Assembly (NCBI GenBank): GCA_037444575.1
Contig: JBBIME010000010.1
Coordinates: forward strand, 136,060-200,059
DNA length: 64,000 nt
Origin: Bacteriovorax sp037444575
GTDB taxonomy: Bacteria; Bdellovibrionota; Bacteriovoracia; Bacteriovoracales; Bacteriovoracaceae
Reading direction: 5' to 3'
Under the pieces are notes generated by a model. It was given only the letters and a program-made list of their open reading frames with translations, was not told the origin of the DNA and made no database searches. Positions 49,714 through 59,521 of this stretch are shown here, one piece after another (the first letter of the stretch is position 1; each line of letters opens with the position of its first letter). The position numbers were made by a program, and so were the translations under genes.

Positions 49714-51210
49714 TTATTCTTGTAACATGCTTGAGTAGATTTTAACTTTTGTATCTTCTTCAAGCTTCTTAAGAATTGACTCCATCATCTTTCTTGAAAG
49801 AGCATTCTTCAATCCTGCATTGTCAGTGGCCACTTTTGCTTGCTCACCAGCGTCTTTAGTAACAGCGCCAGGAGTAGTTTTAATCATGACAATGGTTCCA
49901 CCGTCATCAAATAAATGAATTTGTGGTTTAGTTAAATCACCAGAGAAAAGTTGTTTCATGTTTTCTACAGAAAGGTTCGCTCCATTTGATAATCCATCAA
50001 GTCTATTTACAGATCCTTTTGTATATTGAAGTTTGTACTTATCAGAGATCGACTTAACAACACTCTCGTTCCCAGCTTCAAGAGCTTTTCTAAGATTGTT
50101 TGAAATATCTACTGTTAACTTTTTAATATCTTCAACTTTGTCCTTTTGGATAAGTTCTTTTGCGAATTTGTCTTTGTATTCAGCTAGTGTAGCAACATGT
50201 CCTGGAGTTTTCTTTTCTACAAAAATTAAGTGATAACCAAATTGAGTTTTAACTGGAGCTGATACTGTTCCAGGTTTTTGTTCAAAGGCCACTTTATCAA
50301 ATTCAGGAACCATTCTACCTTGGCCAAAAGATCCAAGGTCTCCACCTTTACCTTTTCCAGATGGGTCTTCTGTGTATTTGTCGGCCATTTTTGCAAAGTT
50401 AGAAGCGTTAACTTCTTTAGCAATCTTTTCGATTTCCGCTTTTACTTTTGCTTCGTCTTTTCCTTCAGTCATTAGAAGAATATGGCGAGCTTTAACTTCT
50501 TCTGGTTTATCAAGGCTTGCTTTTCTTTCATTGAACATTGATTGTAGGCGTTTTTGATTTGTCTCTTCCGCTAAAAATTTAGCAAGTTCAGCAGGAGTTA
50601 CCTCTACAAAATTTCTTAAACTATTTTTTGATATTTGAATGATTTCGGCCCCTAATTTCTCATCGCGGATTTTTTGCAAATCATTCAGGTATCCTTTAGA
50701 GAGAGGGAAATTTGAAGTAAGAGCTTGAGTGTTTTTCATTTTTAGTTGATTAACTACATCAGCTTCAAATTCCTGCGGAGTCAGTCTATTTGCGGCAAGA
50801 AGTCCTTTATAACGGTTGATATCAAATTGCCCATTAGTTAAGAAATAAGGGAGTGATTTAATTTCCGCTTTAACCTCTTCTTCAGACGGATAGGTGCCTA
50901 TATCTGTCGCAAATTTAACCATTAATTTTCTTTGAATTAGGTTTTTAAGGGTGCTTTCCTTGATTTTCATTGCTTCGATTTGTTTAGCGCTGATATCTCC
51001 ACCCATCATTTGTTTAAAGAACTCAATTTGACGATTGTATTCCTGTTGATATTCCTCTGGTCGAATAGAGAGATCGCCAACTTTTGCTACGGCATTCGGA
51101 GAACCCGCTTGCATTGACTGATATCCTGTAAACATAAATGAAAGAACAATTAATCCAATCAAGAAAGTGACGAAAAAGCTCGCCGTTTTGCTTTTAGTAA
51201 ATTCCGACAT
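49714..51210 (-). CDS. ppiD: PpiD-like periplasmic peptidyl-prolyl isomerase/chaperone
   Basis: 498 aa. A single N-terminal membrane helix (FFVTFLIGLIVLSFMFTGY, residues 12-30) anchors it. A SurA/PpiD-type chaperone domain (about 35-230) is followed by a parvulin domain with ARHILLMTEGKDEA and GGDLGSFGQGRMVPEFDKVAF. It helps outer-membrane proteins fold in the periplasm. About 600 aa is usual for PpiD and 430 for SurA; this is between them, with one parvulin domain. Preceded by a good sigma-70 promoter. Confidence 0.88.
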   Translation of the reverse strand: MSEFTKSKTASFFVTFLIGLIVLSFMFTGYQSMQAGSPNAVAKVGDLSIRPEEYQQEYNRQIEFFKQMMGGDISAKQIEAMKIKESTLKNLIQRKLMVKFATDIGTYPSEEEVKAEIKSLPYFLTNGQFDINRYKGLLAANRLTPQEFEADVVNQLKMKNTQALTSNFPLSKGYLNDLQKIRDEKLGAEIIQISKNSLRNFVEVTPAELAKFLAEETNQKRLQSMFNERKASLDKPEEVKARHILLMTEGKDEAKVKAEIEKIAKEVNASNFAKMADKYTEDPSGKGKGGDLGSFGQGRMVPEFDKVAFEQKPGTVSAPVKTQFGYHLIFVEKKTPGHVATLAEYKDKFAKELIQKDKVEDIKKLTVDISNNLRKALEAGNESVVKSISDKYKLQYTKGSVNRLDGLSNGANLSVENMKQLFSGDLTKPQIHLFDDGGTIVMIKTTPGAVTKDAGEQAKVATDNAGLKNALSRKMMESILKKLEEDTKVKIYSSMLQE

Positions 51211-51246
51211 TGTACAATCCTTCGTTGCGAGTAAAAAATTTAAAAT

Positions 51247-51275
51247 ATTGTATCTAGAAAAAAGTTACTTCGCAA
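51247..51275 (-). promoter_or_regulatory. Promoter of the ppiD-ferredoxin operon
   Basis: On the reverse strand TTGCGA (51275-51270) and TACAAT (51252-51247) are separated by 17 bases, giving a start near 51240 and a leader of about 30 bases. Confidence 0.55.
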
Positions 51276-51352
51276 AGGTTATTGGCTTTTTAAAAGAGAT
51301 TGCATAAGCTTTATGAGAACAATTATTTTCAAAACTTTTACGGAGTACCAAG

Positions 51353-52243
51353 TTGAGGCTGTCTGATTCAGAAGAGAGACGAACGAAGATCGTGATCAAC
51401 AGCATAATTCTTGTCATCGCCCTTTATGGGATGTCGCGGCGAGATTATGTTTTTCAAAAGACATCGATTGCTGAAAGAGTCATTATCGATTTAATGGCCC
51501 CTGTTCAGAATGCTGTGACCTCTTTTCAAAGAGGGATCTCCTCTTATGTCGATCACTATGTGACCAATATAAATGCCAGCACTGAAAATGTGTCCTTGAA
51601 AGCAAAGATTGCTGAGCTTCAAAATGAAATTTTTAGCAATCAGGAAGCGATTAAAGAAAGTGACCGCCTAAGAGAGCTGATTAAGTATGGCGATCAACTC
51701 GAGCGCAAAAAAGTAGTAGCAAGAGTTGTTTCTTGGGATTCAGCTGATGATTATAAAGTTGTCCGTATCAATCGTGGACTTAAGGACGGAGTAAAACTTC
51801 AATCCGTTGTTACAAGCGCTGAAGGTCTGGTCGGGTACGTCTATCGCCTTACTGATCATTTTGCCGATGTTATTACTATTTTAGATGCTAACAATCGCGT
51901 TGACGGTGTTGTTGAAAGACTTCGCTCTCATGGGATTGTCGAAGGGTACAATCGCGGTCGCTGTATCATGAAATATGTCAACAGAACGGAACCGATTATC
52001 TTAAATGATCTCGTCCTCACTGCAGGGCTTGGAAACGTTTATCCTAAAGGACTTAAGATTGGTTACATCTCACGTATCGAACGCGAGAGTTATGGTATTA
52101 CTCAACACGTAGAGATTACTCCTTTGGTTAATTTTTCAAAACTCGAAGAAGTTTTAGTTTTGGTTTATGAACAAGAAGAGCACAAGCAACTGGAGTGGAA
52201 AGCACTTGAAGAGCAACTTAATAATAACGAGGTTAAACGATGA
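51353..52243 (+). CDS. mreC: Rod-shape determining protein MreC
   Basis: 296 aa from a TTG start that has GGAG seven bases upstream. One N-terminal membrane helix (residues 12-30) is followed by a coiled coil (about 60-100, VSLKAKIAELQNEIFSNQEAI) and the MreC beta-barrel domain with RVVSWDSADDYKVVRINRGLKDGVKLQSVV. MreC is part of the elongasome that guides lateral wall growth. Overlaps mreD by four bases. mreB is not in the window. Confidence 0.92.
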   Translation: MRLSDSEERRTKIVINSIILVIALYGMSRRDYVFQKTSIAERVIIDLMAPVQNAVTSFQRGISSYVDHYVTNINASTENVSLKAKIAELQNEIFSNQEAIKESDRLRELIKYGDQLERKKVVARVVSWDSADDYKVVRINRGLKDGVKLQSVVTSAEGLVGYVYRLTDHFADVITILDANNRVDGVVERLRSHGIVEGYNRGRCIMKYVNRTEPIILNDLVLTAGLGNVYPKGLKIGYISRIERESYGITQHVEITPLVNFSKLEEVLVLVYEQEEHKQLEWKALEEQLNNNEVKR

Positions 52244-52773
52244 AAACTAACTTAAAAGACATCGTTGTTCCTTTAATAAAAACACTAATCCTCCTTTTTG
52301 CTTTAGAGATTGTGACGACTGCTATTTTTCCAATGATCGGTCTTCTTAATTTCCGAATACCTTTTAATATTTTATTAGTTCTTTATTTGGGACTCCGTCT
52401 TGAGACTCCTTATCTTGCGATCCTTATTATGATCGTTCAATATTTCCATTCGTTCTTCTCAATTGAAGGGTGGGAGATGGGAACAGTTACGGGGATTGTA
52501 ATTTGCGTGGTCGTGTCTTACGTTCGCGAAATGATCCATTTCTCTTCTTGGGGGATGACAATTTTAATTACTCAGGTTTTTCAACTTTTATGGTTTTTCG
52601 TACAATCGATTCTTATTTATATTCAATTGGGTAACCTAAATTATATTTTTGATAAAGGGTGGCGCTTTCTACCTCAGAGTGTGATTATTGCTCTTTTATC
52701 GCCACTTTTTTTCTTCATTCTGAATAAAATTTGGAATATCCATGATCGAGGTATGTTAGGAGATAATATTTAA
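52240..52773 (+). CDS. mreD: Rod-shape determining protein MreD-like
   Basis: 177 aa with about five membrane-spanning stretches and little polar sequence, as in MreD. Identification depends mainly on its position between mreC and mrdA and on its length. It overlaps mreC by four bases and the next gene by one base. MreD links MreC to the PBP2-RodA complex. Confidence 0.78.
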   Translation: MKTNLKDIVVPLIKTLILLFALEIVTTAIFPMIGLLNFRIPFNILLVLYLGLRLETPYLAILIMIVQYFHSFFSIEGWEMGTVTGIVICVVVSYVREMIHFSSWGMTILITQVFQLLWFFVQSILIYIQLGNLNYIFDKGWRFLPQSVIIALLSPLFFFILNKIWNIHDRGMLGDNI

Positions 52774-54824
52774 TGTTTGGTGAAGACGATCTCGTCAAAT
52801 CCCACCAGGAACGAGCTGATATCATTCTCAATATCATCGTAGTTTGTTTTGCCATTCTTTTGGCAAGACTTTGGTATTTGCAAATTTATCATGGGAAAAT
52901 GTTTTTTAATTACTCATTGGAGAATCGTCTTCGTAAAGACGTTGTACGAGCTCCACGTGGAATGATTTTCAGTCGAAATAACGTTCTTCTTACTCATAAC
53001 GTTCCTCGTTTTGATGCGATCATTACACCTCAATATTTAGAAGGTGATGATGAAACGATTCCTTACCTTGCTAAAATATTGGAGACGACTCCAGATTCGA
53101 TTACAAAAATTCTTAAAAAATATCAAGGACAGGCCAAGTATATTCCTGTTGTCATCAAGAAAAATATTTCTCGTAGAGAAGTAGCAATTATTGAGACTGA
53201 ATCTTCAAAACTTCCAGGTGTTTCGGTTGAAACATTTATTAGTCGTGAATACACCGATAAAGATACAGGTGCACACTTACTTGGTTATATTTCAGAAATT
53301 TCTCAAGAAAAAATTCCACGCTTGCGCGAAAGAGATAAGTACGATTACAAGCAAGGCGATTTCATCGGTCAGGGTGGTATTGAGCAACAATACGACTTGG
53401 AAATCAGAGGCGAAGATGGCTATCAGTTCATGGAAGTTGATGCTAGAGGACGCGCTCGCAGACACGTAACAAGTGACGATCTTTATTCTGGAATTGATAA
53501 TAAGCCTGCTCAGCCAGGGAAAAATGTTCGCTTAACAATTGATCGTGATGTTCAGCTTGCCGCTTATCACGCGCTCGATGGAAAAGATGGGGCCGCTGTT
53601 GCTGTTGATATTGATTCAGGTGAAATTATCGCGATGGTTTCTCGTCCAGCCTATGATCCAGCAAATTTCTCGACAGGATTGACCAATAATTACTGGGGAC
53701 AGCTGGTGATGGATGAAAAGCGTCCACTTAGAGATCGCACGATTCAAGAGCACTATTCTCCAGGATCAACCTTCAAACCACTTACTGCAATTGCTGCCCT
53801 TGAAGAAAAAATCGTAGATGAGAACACTAAAATTGTCTGTAATGGTGTATTCCGAATGGGAGGAAGACCTTTTCACTGTTGGAAAAAAGAAGGGCACGGT
53901 GTTGTTGATGTTGTAAAAGCCGTAAGAGAATCTTGTGACGTTTTCTTCTATAATATCGCGATGAAAATGGACATCGATGTTCTTTATAAATACGCCACCC
54001 TTTTTGGAATGGGACAACGCTTGGGAATCATCTTGCCAAGAGAAACGAGTGGGTTAATTCCTAATAAAGAGTGGAAGAAAAAAAGAACAGGTGTCGAATG
54101 GCAGAAAGGGGAGACTCTTTCATGTGTTATCGGTCAATCGTTTATCAACGTTACTCCATTGCAGTTAGCGATGTTTTACGCAACGATGGCCAATGAAGGA
54201 AAACTTTGGAGACCTCATGTTGTTAAAGAAATTTTCTCTAACTCAGGCGCTGTTGTAAAAAGATTTGAACCAGAGATGATTCATCAATTTAAAGTTTCTC
54301 CAAAGACGATGGGACTTATTAAGCAAGGGCTTTTTGATGTTGTTAACACGCAAGGGGGAACGGCTTCTTCTCTTCGTGGAGCAGGGATTCAAATGGCAGC
54401 TAAAACAGGGACAGCTCAGGTTATCAGTTTTTCTGCAGACAAAATTTTTAATAAATGTGAAAACCAGGAATACAAATATAGAAACAACGGTCTCTTTGCC
54501 GCTTATGCTCCTGCAGGAAATCCAAAAATTGCAGTTGGTGTAGTTGTTGAACACGGCTGTCATGGTGGTAGTGCCGCTGGTCCAGTTGCTAAAGAGATTA
54601 TTGCTTCCTATTTAAATAAATACTATCCGACTTATCAGAAAAAAATTATCGCTCAAGAACAAGCTAAAATGACTTGGACTCAGATCCAGGAAGATAACAG
54701 AGTTAATCCAGTTCCAATGTCACCGGAAACTAATCCAAAAGATTATTTCGATGAGACTGGAAAATTAATCAAAAGCTATACTCTGGAAAAAGGTAGCGCG
54801 ATTCAACGTGGGCCAGTGGAGTAA
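52773..54824 (+). CDS. mrdA: Penicillin-binding protein 2 (elongation transpeptidase)
   Basis: 683 aa class B PBP. One N-terminal membrane helix (about 18-38), a pedestal domain and the transpeptidase domain with STFK (catalytic Ser332, Lys335), the second motif SCD in RESCDVFFYN, and KTG in AAKTGTAQV. PBP2 cross-links new peptidoglycan with RodA during rod elongation. The C-terminus extends about 60 residues past the usual end (charged, Pro-containing). Followed by rodA after two bases. Confidence 0.94.
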   Translation: MFGEDDLVKSHQERADIILNIIVVCFAILLARLWYLQIYHGKMFFNYSLENRLRKDVVRAPRGMIFSRNNVLLTHNVPRFDAIITPQYLEGDDETIPYLAKILETTPDSITKILKKYQGQAKYIPVVIKKNISRREVAIIETESSKLPGVSVETFISREYTDKDTGAHLLGYISEISQEKIPRLRERDKYDYKQGDFIGQGGIEQQYDLEIRGEDGYQFMEVDARGRARRHVTSDDLYSGIDNKPAQPGKNVRLTIDRDVQLAAYHALDGKDGAAVAVDIDSGEIIAMVSRPAYDPANFSTGLTNNYWGQLVMDEKRPLRDRTIQEHYSPGSTFKPLTAIAALEEKIVDENTKIVCNGVFRMGGRPFHCWKKEGHGVVDVVKAVRESCDVFFYNIAMKMDIDVLYKYATLFGMGQRLGIILPRETSGLIPNKEWKKKRTGVEWQKGETLSCVIGQSFINVTPLQLAMFYATMANEGKLWRPHVVKEIFSNSGAVVKRFEPEMIHQFKVSPKTMGLIKQGLFDVVNTQGGTASSLRGAGIQMAAKTGTAQVISFSADKIFNKCENQEYKYRNNGLFAAYAPAGNPKIAVGVVVEHGCHGGSAAGPVAKEIIASYLNKYYPTYQKKIIAQEQAKMTWTQIQEDNRVNPVPMSPETNPKDYFDETGKLIKSYTLEKGSAIQRGPVE

Positions 54825-54826
54825 GA

Positions 54827-55933
54827 ATGTTTAATTTTAGAGAAGAGCTTAAAAGATATGACTATTCGTTTTTTGGGATTTGTTCAGCAATCTTCGTGAT
54901 TGGAATTTTAAATCTCTATTCGGCAACTCACTCTCAGGGAATTGGCCCGGAGGAGGGACTTTATAAAACGCAACTTATCTGGTTTATCCTTTCTTGGATT
55001 ATTGGAATAGTTGTAAGCTTTATTCAACCAAAAAATTTTTATCGTCTCGCTTATCCTGGTTATTTAATAAGTGTTGTTCTCCTTATAATGGTTTTAGTTG
55101 TTGGACACTCTGCTCTTGGAGGTCAACGATGGATTGGATTTGGGCCTTTAAAGTTTCAGCCTTCTGAGATAACGAAAATTGCGATGGTTCTCGTTCTGTC
55201 GCGTTGGTATTCAAAAGCTTCGCCTGAACAAGAAATTGGATTTCGAGAACTCATCATTCCATTTATGATGACGATTATCCCTGCAATGATGATTATCATT
55301 CAACCGGACTTAGGAACGGGAATGCTCGTCATGATTATTTTCTTCATCATTACTTTTTATAGAAAACTAAAATGGAAAACAATTGCCATCATTGCTATTT
55401 TTGGAATGGTTGGTGCGATGGTCGTTTATAATTTCGGTCTTCGTGAGTATCAAAAGAAACGTATTACAACATTTATTGATCCAGAGTTTGATGCTAAAGG
55501 CTCAGGATACAATGCCATCCAATCAAAAATCGCGATTGGTTCAGGACAGTTTTTTGGAAAAGGTTTTAGAAGATCTTCTCAGGGAGCTCTCAATTATCTT
55601 CCAGAAAATCACACCGACTTTATTTTTGCGATCTTTAATGAGGAACATGGTTTTGTTGGTTCAGTATTTTTAATAGCCCTTTATCTCGCACTTTTCTATC
55701 GACTGCTTTGGCTTGCTTCCAACGTAAATAAGATGTTTGATTCAATTGTCGTTGTGGGGGTGCTCGGAATTTTCTTTGCCCATACCATGATCAACATGAG
55801 TATGGTTTCGGGGCTCATGCCGATTGTTGGGGTGCCGTTGCCACTCATGTCCTATGGGGGATCGAACCTTCTAACGTTTGGAATTTGTTGCGGAATTGTC
55901 ACTTCGATATCAAACGCTCGAAGCCTTTTTTAG
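54827..55933 (+). CDS. rodA: Rod-shape determining SEDS glycosyltransferase RodA
   Basis: 368 aa with about ten membrane helices. SEDS motifs: GGQRWIGFGPLKFQPSEITKI, IQPDLGTGMLV, and LPENHTDFIFAIFNEEHG, followed by GVPLPLMSYGGSNLL at the end. RodA polymerises glycan strands for PBP2. It ends the mreCD-mrdA-rodA operon. A short hairpin follows (stem GAAGA/TCTTC near 55969-55981) but no typical terminator. Confidence 0.94.
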   Translation: MFNFREELKRYDYSFFGICSAIFVIGILNLYSATHSQGIGPEEGLYKTQLIWFILSWIIGIVVSFIQPKNFYRLAYPGYLISVVLLIMVLVVGHSALGGQRWIGFGPLKFQPSEITKIAMVLVLSRWYSKASPEQEIGFRELIIPFMMTIIPAMMIIIQPDLGTGMLVMIIFFIITFYRKLKWKTIAIIAIFGMVGAMVVYNFGLREYQKKRITTFIDPEFDAKGSGYNAIQSKIAIGSGQFFGKGFRRSSQGALNYLPENHTDFIFAIFNEEHGFVGSVFLIALYLALFYRLLWLASNVNKMFDSIVVVGVLGIFFAHTMINMSMVSGLMPIVGVPLPLMSYGGSNLLTFGICCGIVTSISNARSLF

Positions 55934-56035
55934 ACTTTTCAGTTTGGTCCTTATATCAGACTTGACGAGAAGAATCTCTTCGTGGGACACTAACTAGTAT
56001 TACTTAAGGACTATGAAGGTCCGGGGGGTATTTTC

Positions 56036-56497
56036 ATGAAGAAAGTTTCAAGCATTGGCTCTCTCGTTAAAAAAATCTACCGCACTTACTCAGGAGAACT
56101 TTTAACACTTTTACAGGTGAGAGGGTTCACTGATCTTCGTCCATCATTTCTCGAAGTTCTGCTTTTTATTTGTGAGCACGACGGTCCAAGCATAAAAGAA
56201 ATTGGAAATGGTTGCGGCCTAAAAAAACAAACCATGACATCTCACCTTAATGAACTTGAAAAGCGCGGTTATATCGAACGCAGAATGAATGAACACGATA
56301 AGCGCGAGCAAAATATTTTCCTCACTGAATATGGTCTTAAATTTAAATTAAACCTTTTTGAATGCATCGGTGAGATTGAAAAAAAATACACTGATCTTAT
56401 CGGTGATCTAGAGCTCAACAGAGTTGAGCTGATCCTTAAAAATTTTCATTCTAAGCTTTTAATTCAGCCTGGATTGTTTGAGCATCTGGCAGACTAG
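56036..56497 (+). CDS. MarR-family transcriptional regulator
   Basis: 153 aa winged-helix protein. The MarR pattern is visible: a helix-turn-helix with GPSIKEIGNGCGLKKQTMTSHLNELEKRGYIERRMNEHDKREQNIFLTEYG, with the D-x-R wing. It would bind DNA as a dimer, commonly responding to phenolic compounds. It is followed by the arylamine N-acetyltransferase gene after nine bases, so it may control that enzyme. Signal unknown. Confidence 0.88.
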   Translation: MKKVSSIGSLVKKIYRTYSGELLTLLQVRGFTDLRPSFLEVLLFICEHDGPSIKEIGNGCGLKKQTMTSHLNELEKRGYIERRMNEHDKREQNIFLTEYGLKFKLNLFECIGEIEKKYTDLIGDLELNRVELILKNFHSKLLIQPGLFEHLAD

Positions 56498-56505
56498 TAT
56501 CAATT

Positions 56506-57288
56506 ATGAATTTAACAAAATATTTGGAGCGGATAAAATTTGATCGCGCTCCCCAAAACAATGAAAGCAGCCTCTATGATTTACAAGAGGCGCAAGTCAC
56601 GAATGTTCCCTTTGAAAATATTGACTGCTTACTTCACCGGACAATTCACACCGACATAGAAAGTCTAGAAAGAAAAATTGTAACCAACCAACGAGGTGGT
56701 TACTGTTTTGAATTAAACGGAATTTTTCAACAGGCGCTTTTAAGCTTAAATTTTAAATCCAGACCTCTTTTAGCACGAGTGATGTATAGAGGAACTGAAG
56801 TTAATTCTCGCACTCATATTATTTTGCTAGTTGAAATCAATGGTAAAGAATTCATTGCCGATGCAGGCTTTGGTGGACCTGGAGCTTTTCTACCTATACC
56901 TCTAGAAATGGATCGCGAAGATATTCAACCGAATGGAGTCTTCCGATTTACGAGAGATCACACTCACGGCATTCTCTTGCAGAAGAAAACAGACGACGGA
57001 TGGTTTAATGTTTATGCATTTAACTTAGACACTGTTTATCCAGCTGATTTGGTCATGTCTAATTTTTTTACGTCACAATTTCCTGAATCTCACTTTAGAA
57101 AGAATTTGATTATGGGGCTTCATCTTCCAAATGGAAGAATGACACTTCTCAATCGCCAATTCACAACGGTGATTAATAAACAAACATCTACAGAAGAGAT
57201 TGCTAACGAAAAAGAACTACTTTCGATAATCAAAAATAAATTTGGTGTAAAACTTGAAGACAGTTTTGAGTTCAGCCGCTTTTTCTAG
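56506..57288 (+). CDS. Arylamine N-acetyltransferase
   Basis: 260 aa. The NAT Cys-His-Asp triad is present: C67 in RGGYCFELNG, H104 in RTHIILL and D119 in IADAGFGGPG. The enzyme moves an acetyl group from acetyl-CoA to aromatic amines or hydrazines and may detoxify aromatic compounds. Slightly shorter than typical (275-280). Sits directly after the MarR gene, which is a common arrangement for detoxification operons. It converges on the ADH gene with five bases between. Confidence 0.9.
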   Translation: MNLTKYLERIKFDRAPQNNESSLYDLQEAQVTNVPFENIDCLLHRTIHTDIESLERKIVTNQRGGYCFELNGIFQQALLSLNFKSRPLLARVMYRGTEVNSRTHIILLVEINGKEFIADAGFGGPGAFLPIPLEMDREDIQPNGVFRFTRDHTHGILLQKKTDDGWFNVYAFNLDTVYPADLVMSNFFTSQFPESHFRKNLIMGLHLPNGRMTLLNRQFTTVINKQTSTEEIANEKELLSIIKNKFGVKLEDSFEFSRFF

Positions 57289-57293
57289 AGTAT

Positions 57294-58337
57294 TCACTCA
57301 TTCGTAATAATCACCTTAAGGGCGCGCTCATTCATAGCATCGCCAAAAGTTTTATATGCATTCATCACGTCGGAGAGTTTAAAGTGATGAGTGATAAGCT
57401 GCTTCGGTTGAATTTTTCCCGACATAACAGTTTTAAAAAGCATCGGAGTTGTCACAGTATCGACGAGACGAGTGGTGAGAGTGATGTTATGTGACCAGAG
57501 TTTATCTAAGTTTAGCTGAACAGGTTTGCCGTGAACTCCAATGTTAGCGATATGCCCACCAGCTGTTACGATTGCCTGGCAAAGCTCGAAGCTTTGAGGT
57601 ATTCCAATGGCCTCAATGGCAACATCCACACCTTTATTCTTTGTGAGTTCCATTATTTTCCCGAGTGCCTTTCCATCTTTGTTATTGATGACTGATGTTG
57701 CTCCAAACTTTTTAGCGACTTCCAATCTGTTGTCATCGACATCGACCATGATAATCTCTGCTGGAGAGTAGAATTGTGCTGTTAAAAGTGCCGCTAATCC
57801 AATTGGCCCTCCACCAATGATTGCCACCGAGTCTCCAGGTTTGACTTGACCGTTGAGAACACCACATTCAAATCCTGTTGGTAAAATATCGCTCAACATG
57901 ACGAGTGCTTCCTCATCTGCGCCAGAGGGAATTGGATAGAGACTATTATCGGCAAATGGAATGCGAACAAATTCTGCTTGTGTTCCATCGATAAGATTTC
58001 CAAGTATCCATCCACCTCCGTTTTCACAATGAGAATACATTCCTTTTTTGCAATTAGAGCATTTTCCACAAGAACTGATGCACGAAATGAGCACGTGATC
58101 ACCAACTTTGAAATTGGATACACTTCCTCCAATTTCTTCGATTACTCCAACGCCTTCGTGTCCCAAGATACGACCTTCTGTAACAGTTGGCACATCTCCT
58201 TTCATGATATGTAAATCTGTTCCACAAATTGTTGTCTTCGTAATTTTCACGATGGCATCAGTAGGCAATTTTATTGATGGTTTTGGTTTATCGGCCAATC
58301 CAAGTTTTCCAGGAGCATAATATACGAGTGATTTCAT
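57294..58337 (-). CDS. Zinc-dependent medium-chain alcohol dehydrogenase
   Basis: 347 aa from ATG 58337 (GGAG six bases upstream); an in-frame TTG lies four codons before. Catalytic zinc ligands TTICGTDLH and GHEGVGVIE, four structural-zinc cysteines (CISSCGKCSNCKKGMYSHCE), and the nucleotide site GDSVAIIGGGPIGLAALL with VDVDDNRLEVAKK mark an NAD(P)-dependent class III-like Zn-ADH. Substrates could include short alcohols; not assigned. It is divergent from the MBL lipoprotein gene. Confidence 0.92.
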   Translation of the reverse strand: MKSLVYYAPGKLGLADKPKPSIKLPTDAIVKITKTTICGTDLHIMKGDVPTVTEGRILGHEGVGVIEEIGGSVSNFKVGDHVLISCISSCGKCSNCKKGMYSHCENGGGWILGNLIDGTQAEFVRIPFADNSLYPIPSGADEEALVMLSDILPTGFECGVLNGQVKPGDSVAIIGGGPIGLAALLTAQFYSPAEIIMVDVDDNRLEVAKKFGATSVINNKDGKALGKIMELTKNKGVDVAIEAIGIPQSFELCQAIVTAGGHIANIGVHGKPVQLNLDKLWSHNITLTTRLVDTVTTPMLFKTVMSGKIQPKQLITHHFKLSDVMNAYKTFGDAMNERALKVIITNE

Positions 58338-58472
58338 AAAAATCTCCAATTATATATTTAAATTTTTTATATGTTTCATCGTCTAAAACAAATATTCATC
58401 ATTCATTTTGGACAATATATTTAATTGCAAGCTCTCTGCCAGAAAAGTTTTTAGTGGTGGGAGAAATGATTA

Positions 58473-59519
58473 ATGAAAAAAACGTTAACACTTTCATGTA
58501 TTGCCTTAACACTCTTTTTTTCTATGGCATGCTCTGACAAAAATACATTTCCTCGTTCAGATCATTTTGATGGCGAACATTTTTTTAATCCAACTATTTC
58601 CAATCCTAATAAGAGAAGTATATTTTTTGGTTTAAAAATTTGGATGGAGATAGGAAGAACTGTTTGGCCCAAAAACGTTGAAAACCATCCCTACCTTCGC
58701 TTGAGTGAGAACTTAACTGAAAACGATGTAGCTGTGACACTCGTTAATCACTCCACTTTTCTAATACAGTTTAAAGGAATCAATATTCTCACTGATCCAG
58801 TATGGTCAAAGAAGGTGGGAGTAATGAATCTCATCGGGCCAACTCGTGTTCGAAAACCGGGAATTAATTTTGAAAATCTTCCTCATATTGATTTGGTTGT
58901 GATCAGCCACAACCATTATGACCATATGGATTTACCCACGCTCAAAAAACTTAATGAAAAATTCTCTCCAACATTCCTTGTCCCATTGGGAAACAAGGAG
59001 CAATTGGAATCAATTGGTATAAAAAAAGTCACTCAGCTCGACTGGTGGAAAGATTCTTTTATAAAAGATATGAAAATAACTTTTACTCCAACGCAGCACT
59101 TTTCTTCGCGAGGATTATTTGATTACAACAAAGCTTTATGGGGAAGTTATATGTTTCAATTTCATGGAAGCAATATTTATTTTGGAGGCGACTCCGGCTA
59201 CTCAATTCACTACAAAGAAATTTATAGAAGATTAGGGGAATCTGACCTGGCCTTTTTACCGATTGGTGCCTATGAGCCGAATCAACTTTTTAAAAGCATG
59301 CACATGAAGCCAGAGGAAGCTGTGCAGGCACACCTTGATCTTCATTCAAAACAGAGTGTAGGGATTCATGAGGGGACATTTAAAGTAGCAGCGGAAGCAA
59401 TCAATCAACCGCGAATCGACTTGAAAAAGGCGCTTGTAAAGTTATCCATTGCTGAAGATAAGTTCGTAGTCCTAGAGGAAGGACAAACACACATTTTCAA
59501 CTTACAGCACAGAAAATAG
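58473..59519 (+). CDS. Metallo-beta-lactamase-fold lipoprotein (NAPE-PLD/UlaG-like)
   Basis: 348 aa. The N-terminus ends in a lipobox SMAC, so it is lipid-anchored. The MBL core has VVISHNHYDHMDLPTLKK (HxHxDH metal site), YFGGDSGYS and PIGAYEP, as in N-acylphosphatidylethanolamine phospholipase D and UlaG-type hydrolases. It may cleave phospholipid or lactone substrates at the envelope. GGGAG lies about nine bases upstream of the ATG. Convergent with the rhodanese-fold gene by two bases. Confidence 0.87.
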   Translation: MKKTLTLSCIALTLFFSMACSDKNTFPRSDHFDGEHFFNPTISNPNKRSIFFGLKIWMEIGRTVWPKNVENHPYLRLSENLTENDVAVTLVNHSTFLIQFKGINILTDPVWSKKVGVMNLIGPTRVRKPGINFENLPHIDLVVISHNHYDHMDLPTLKKLNEKFSPTFLVPLGNKEQLESIGIKKVTQLDWWKDSFIKDMKITFTPTQHFSSRGLFDYNKALWGSYMFQFHGSNIYFGGDSGYSIHYKEIYRRLGESDLAFLPIGAYEPNQLFKSMHMKPEEAVQAHLDLHSKQSVGIHEGTFKVAAEAINQPRIDLKKALVKLSIAEDKFVVLEEGQTHIFNLQHRK

Positions 59520-59521
59520 TT

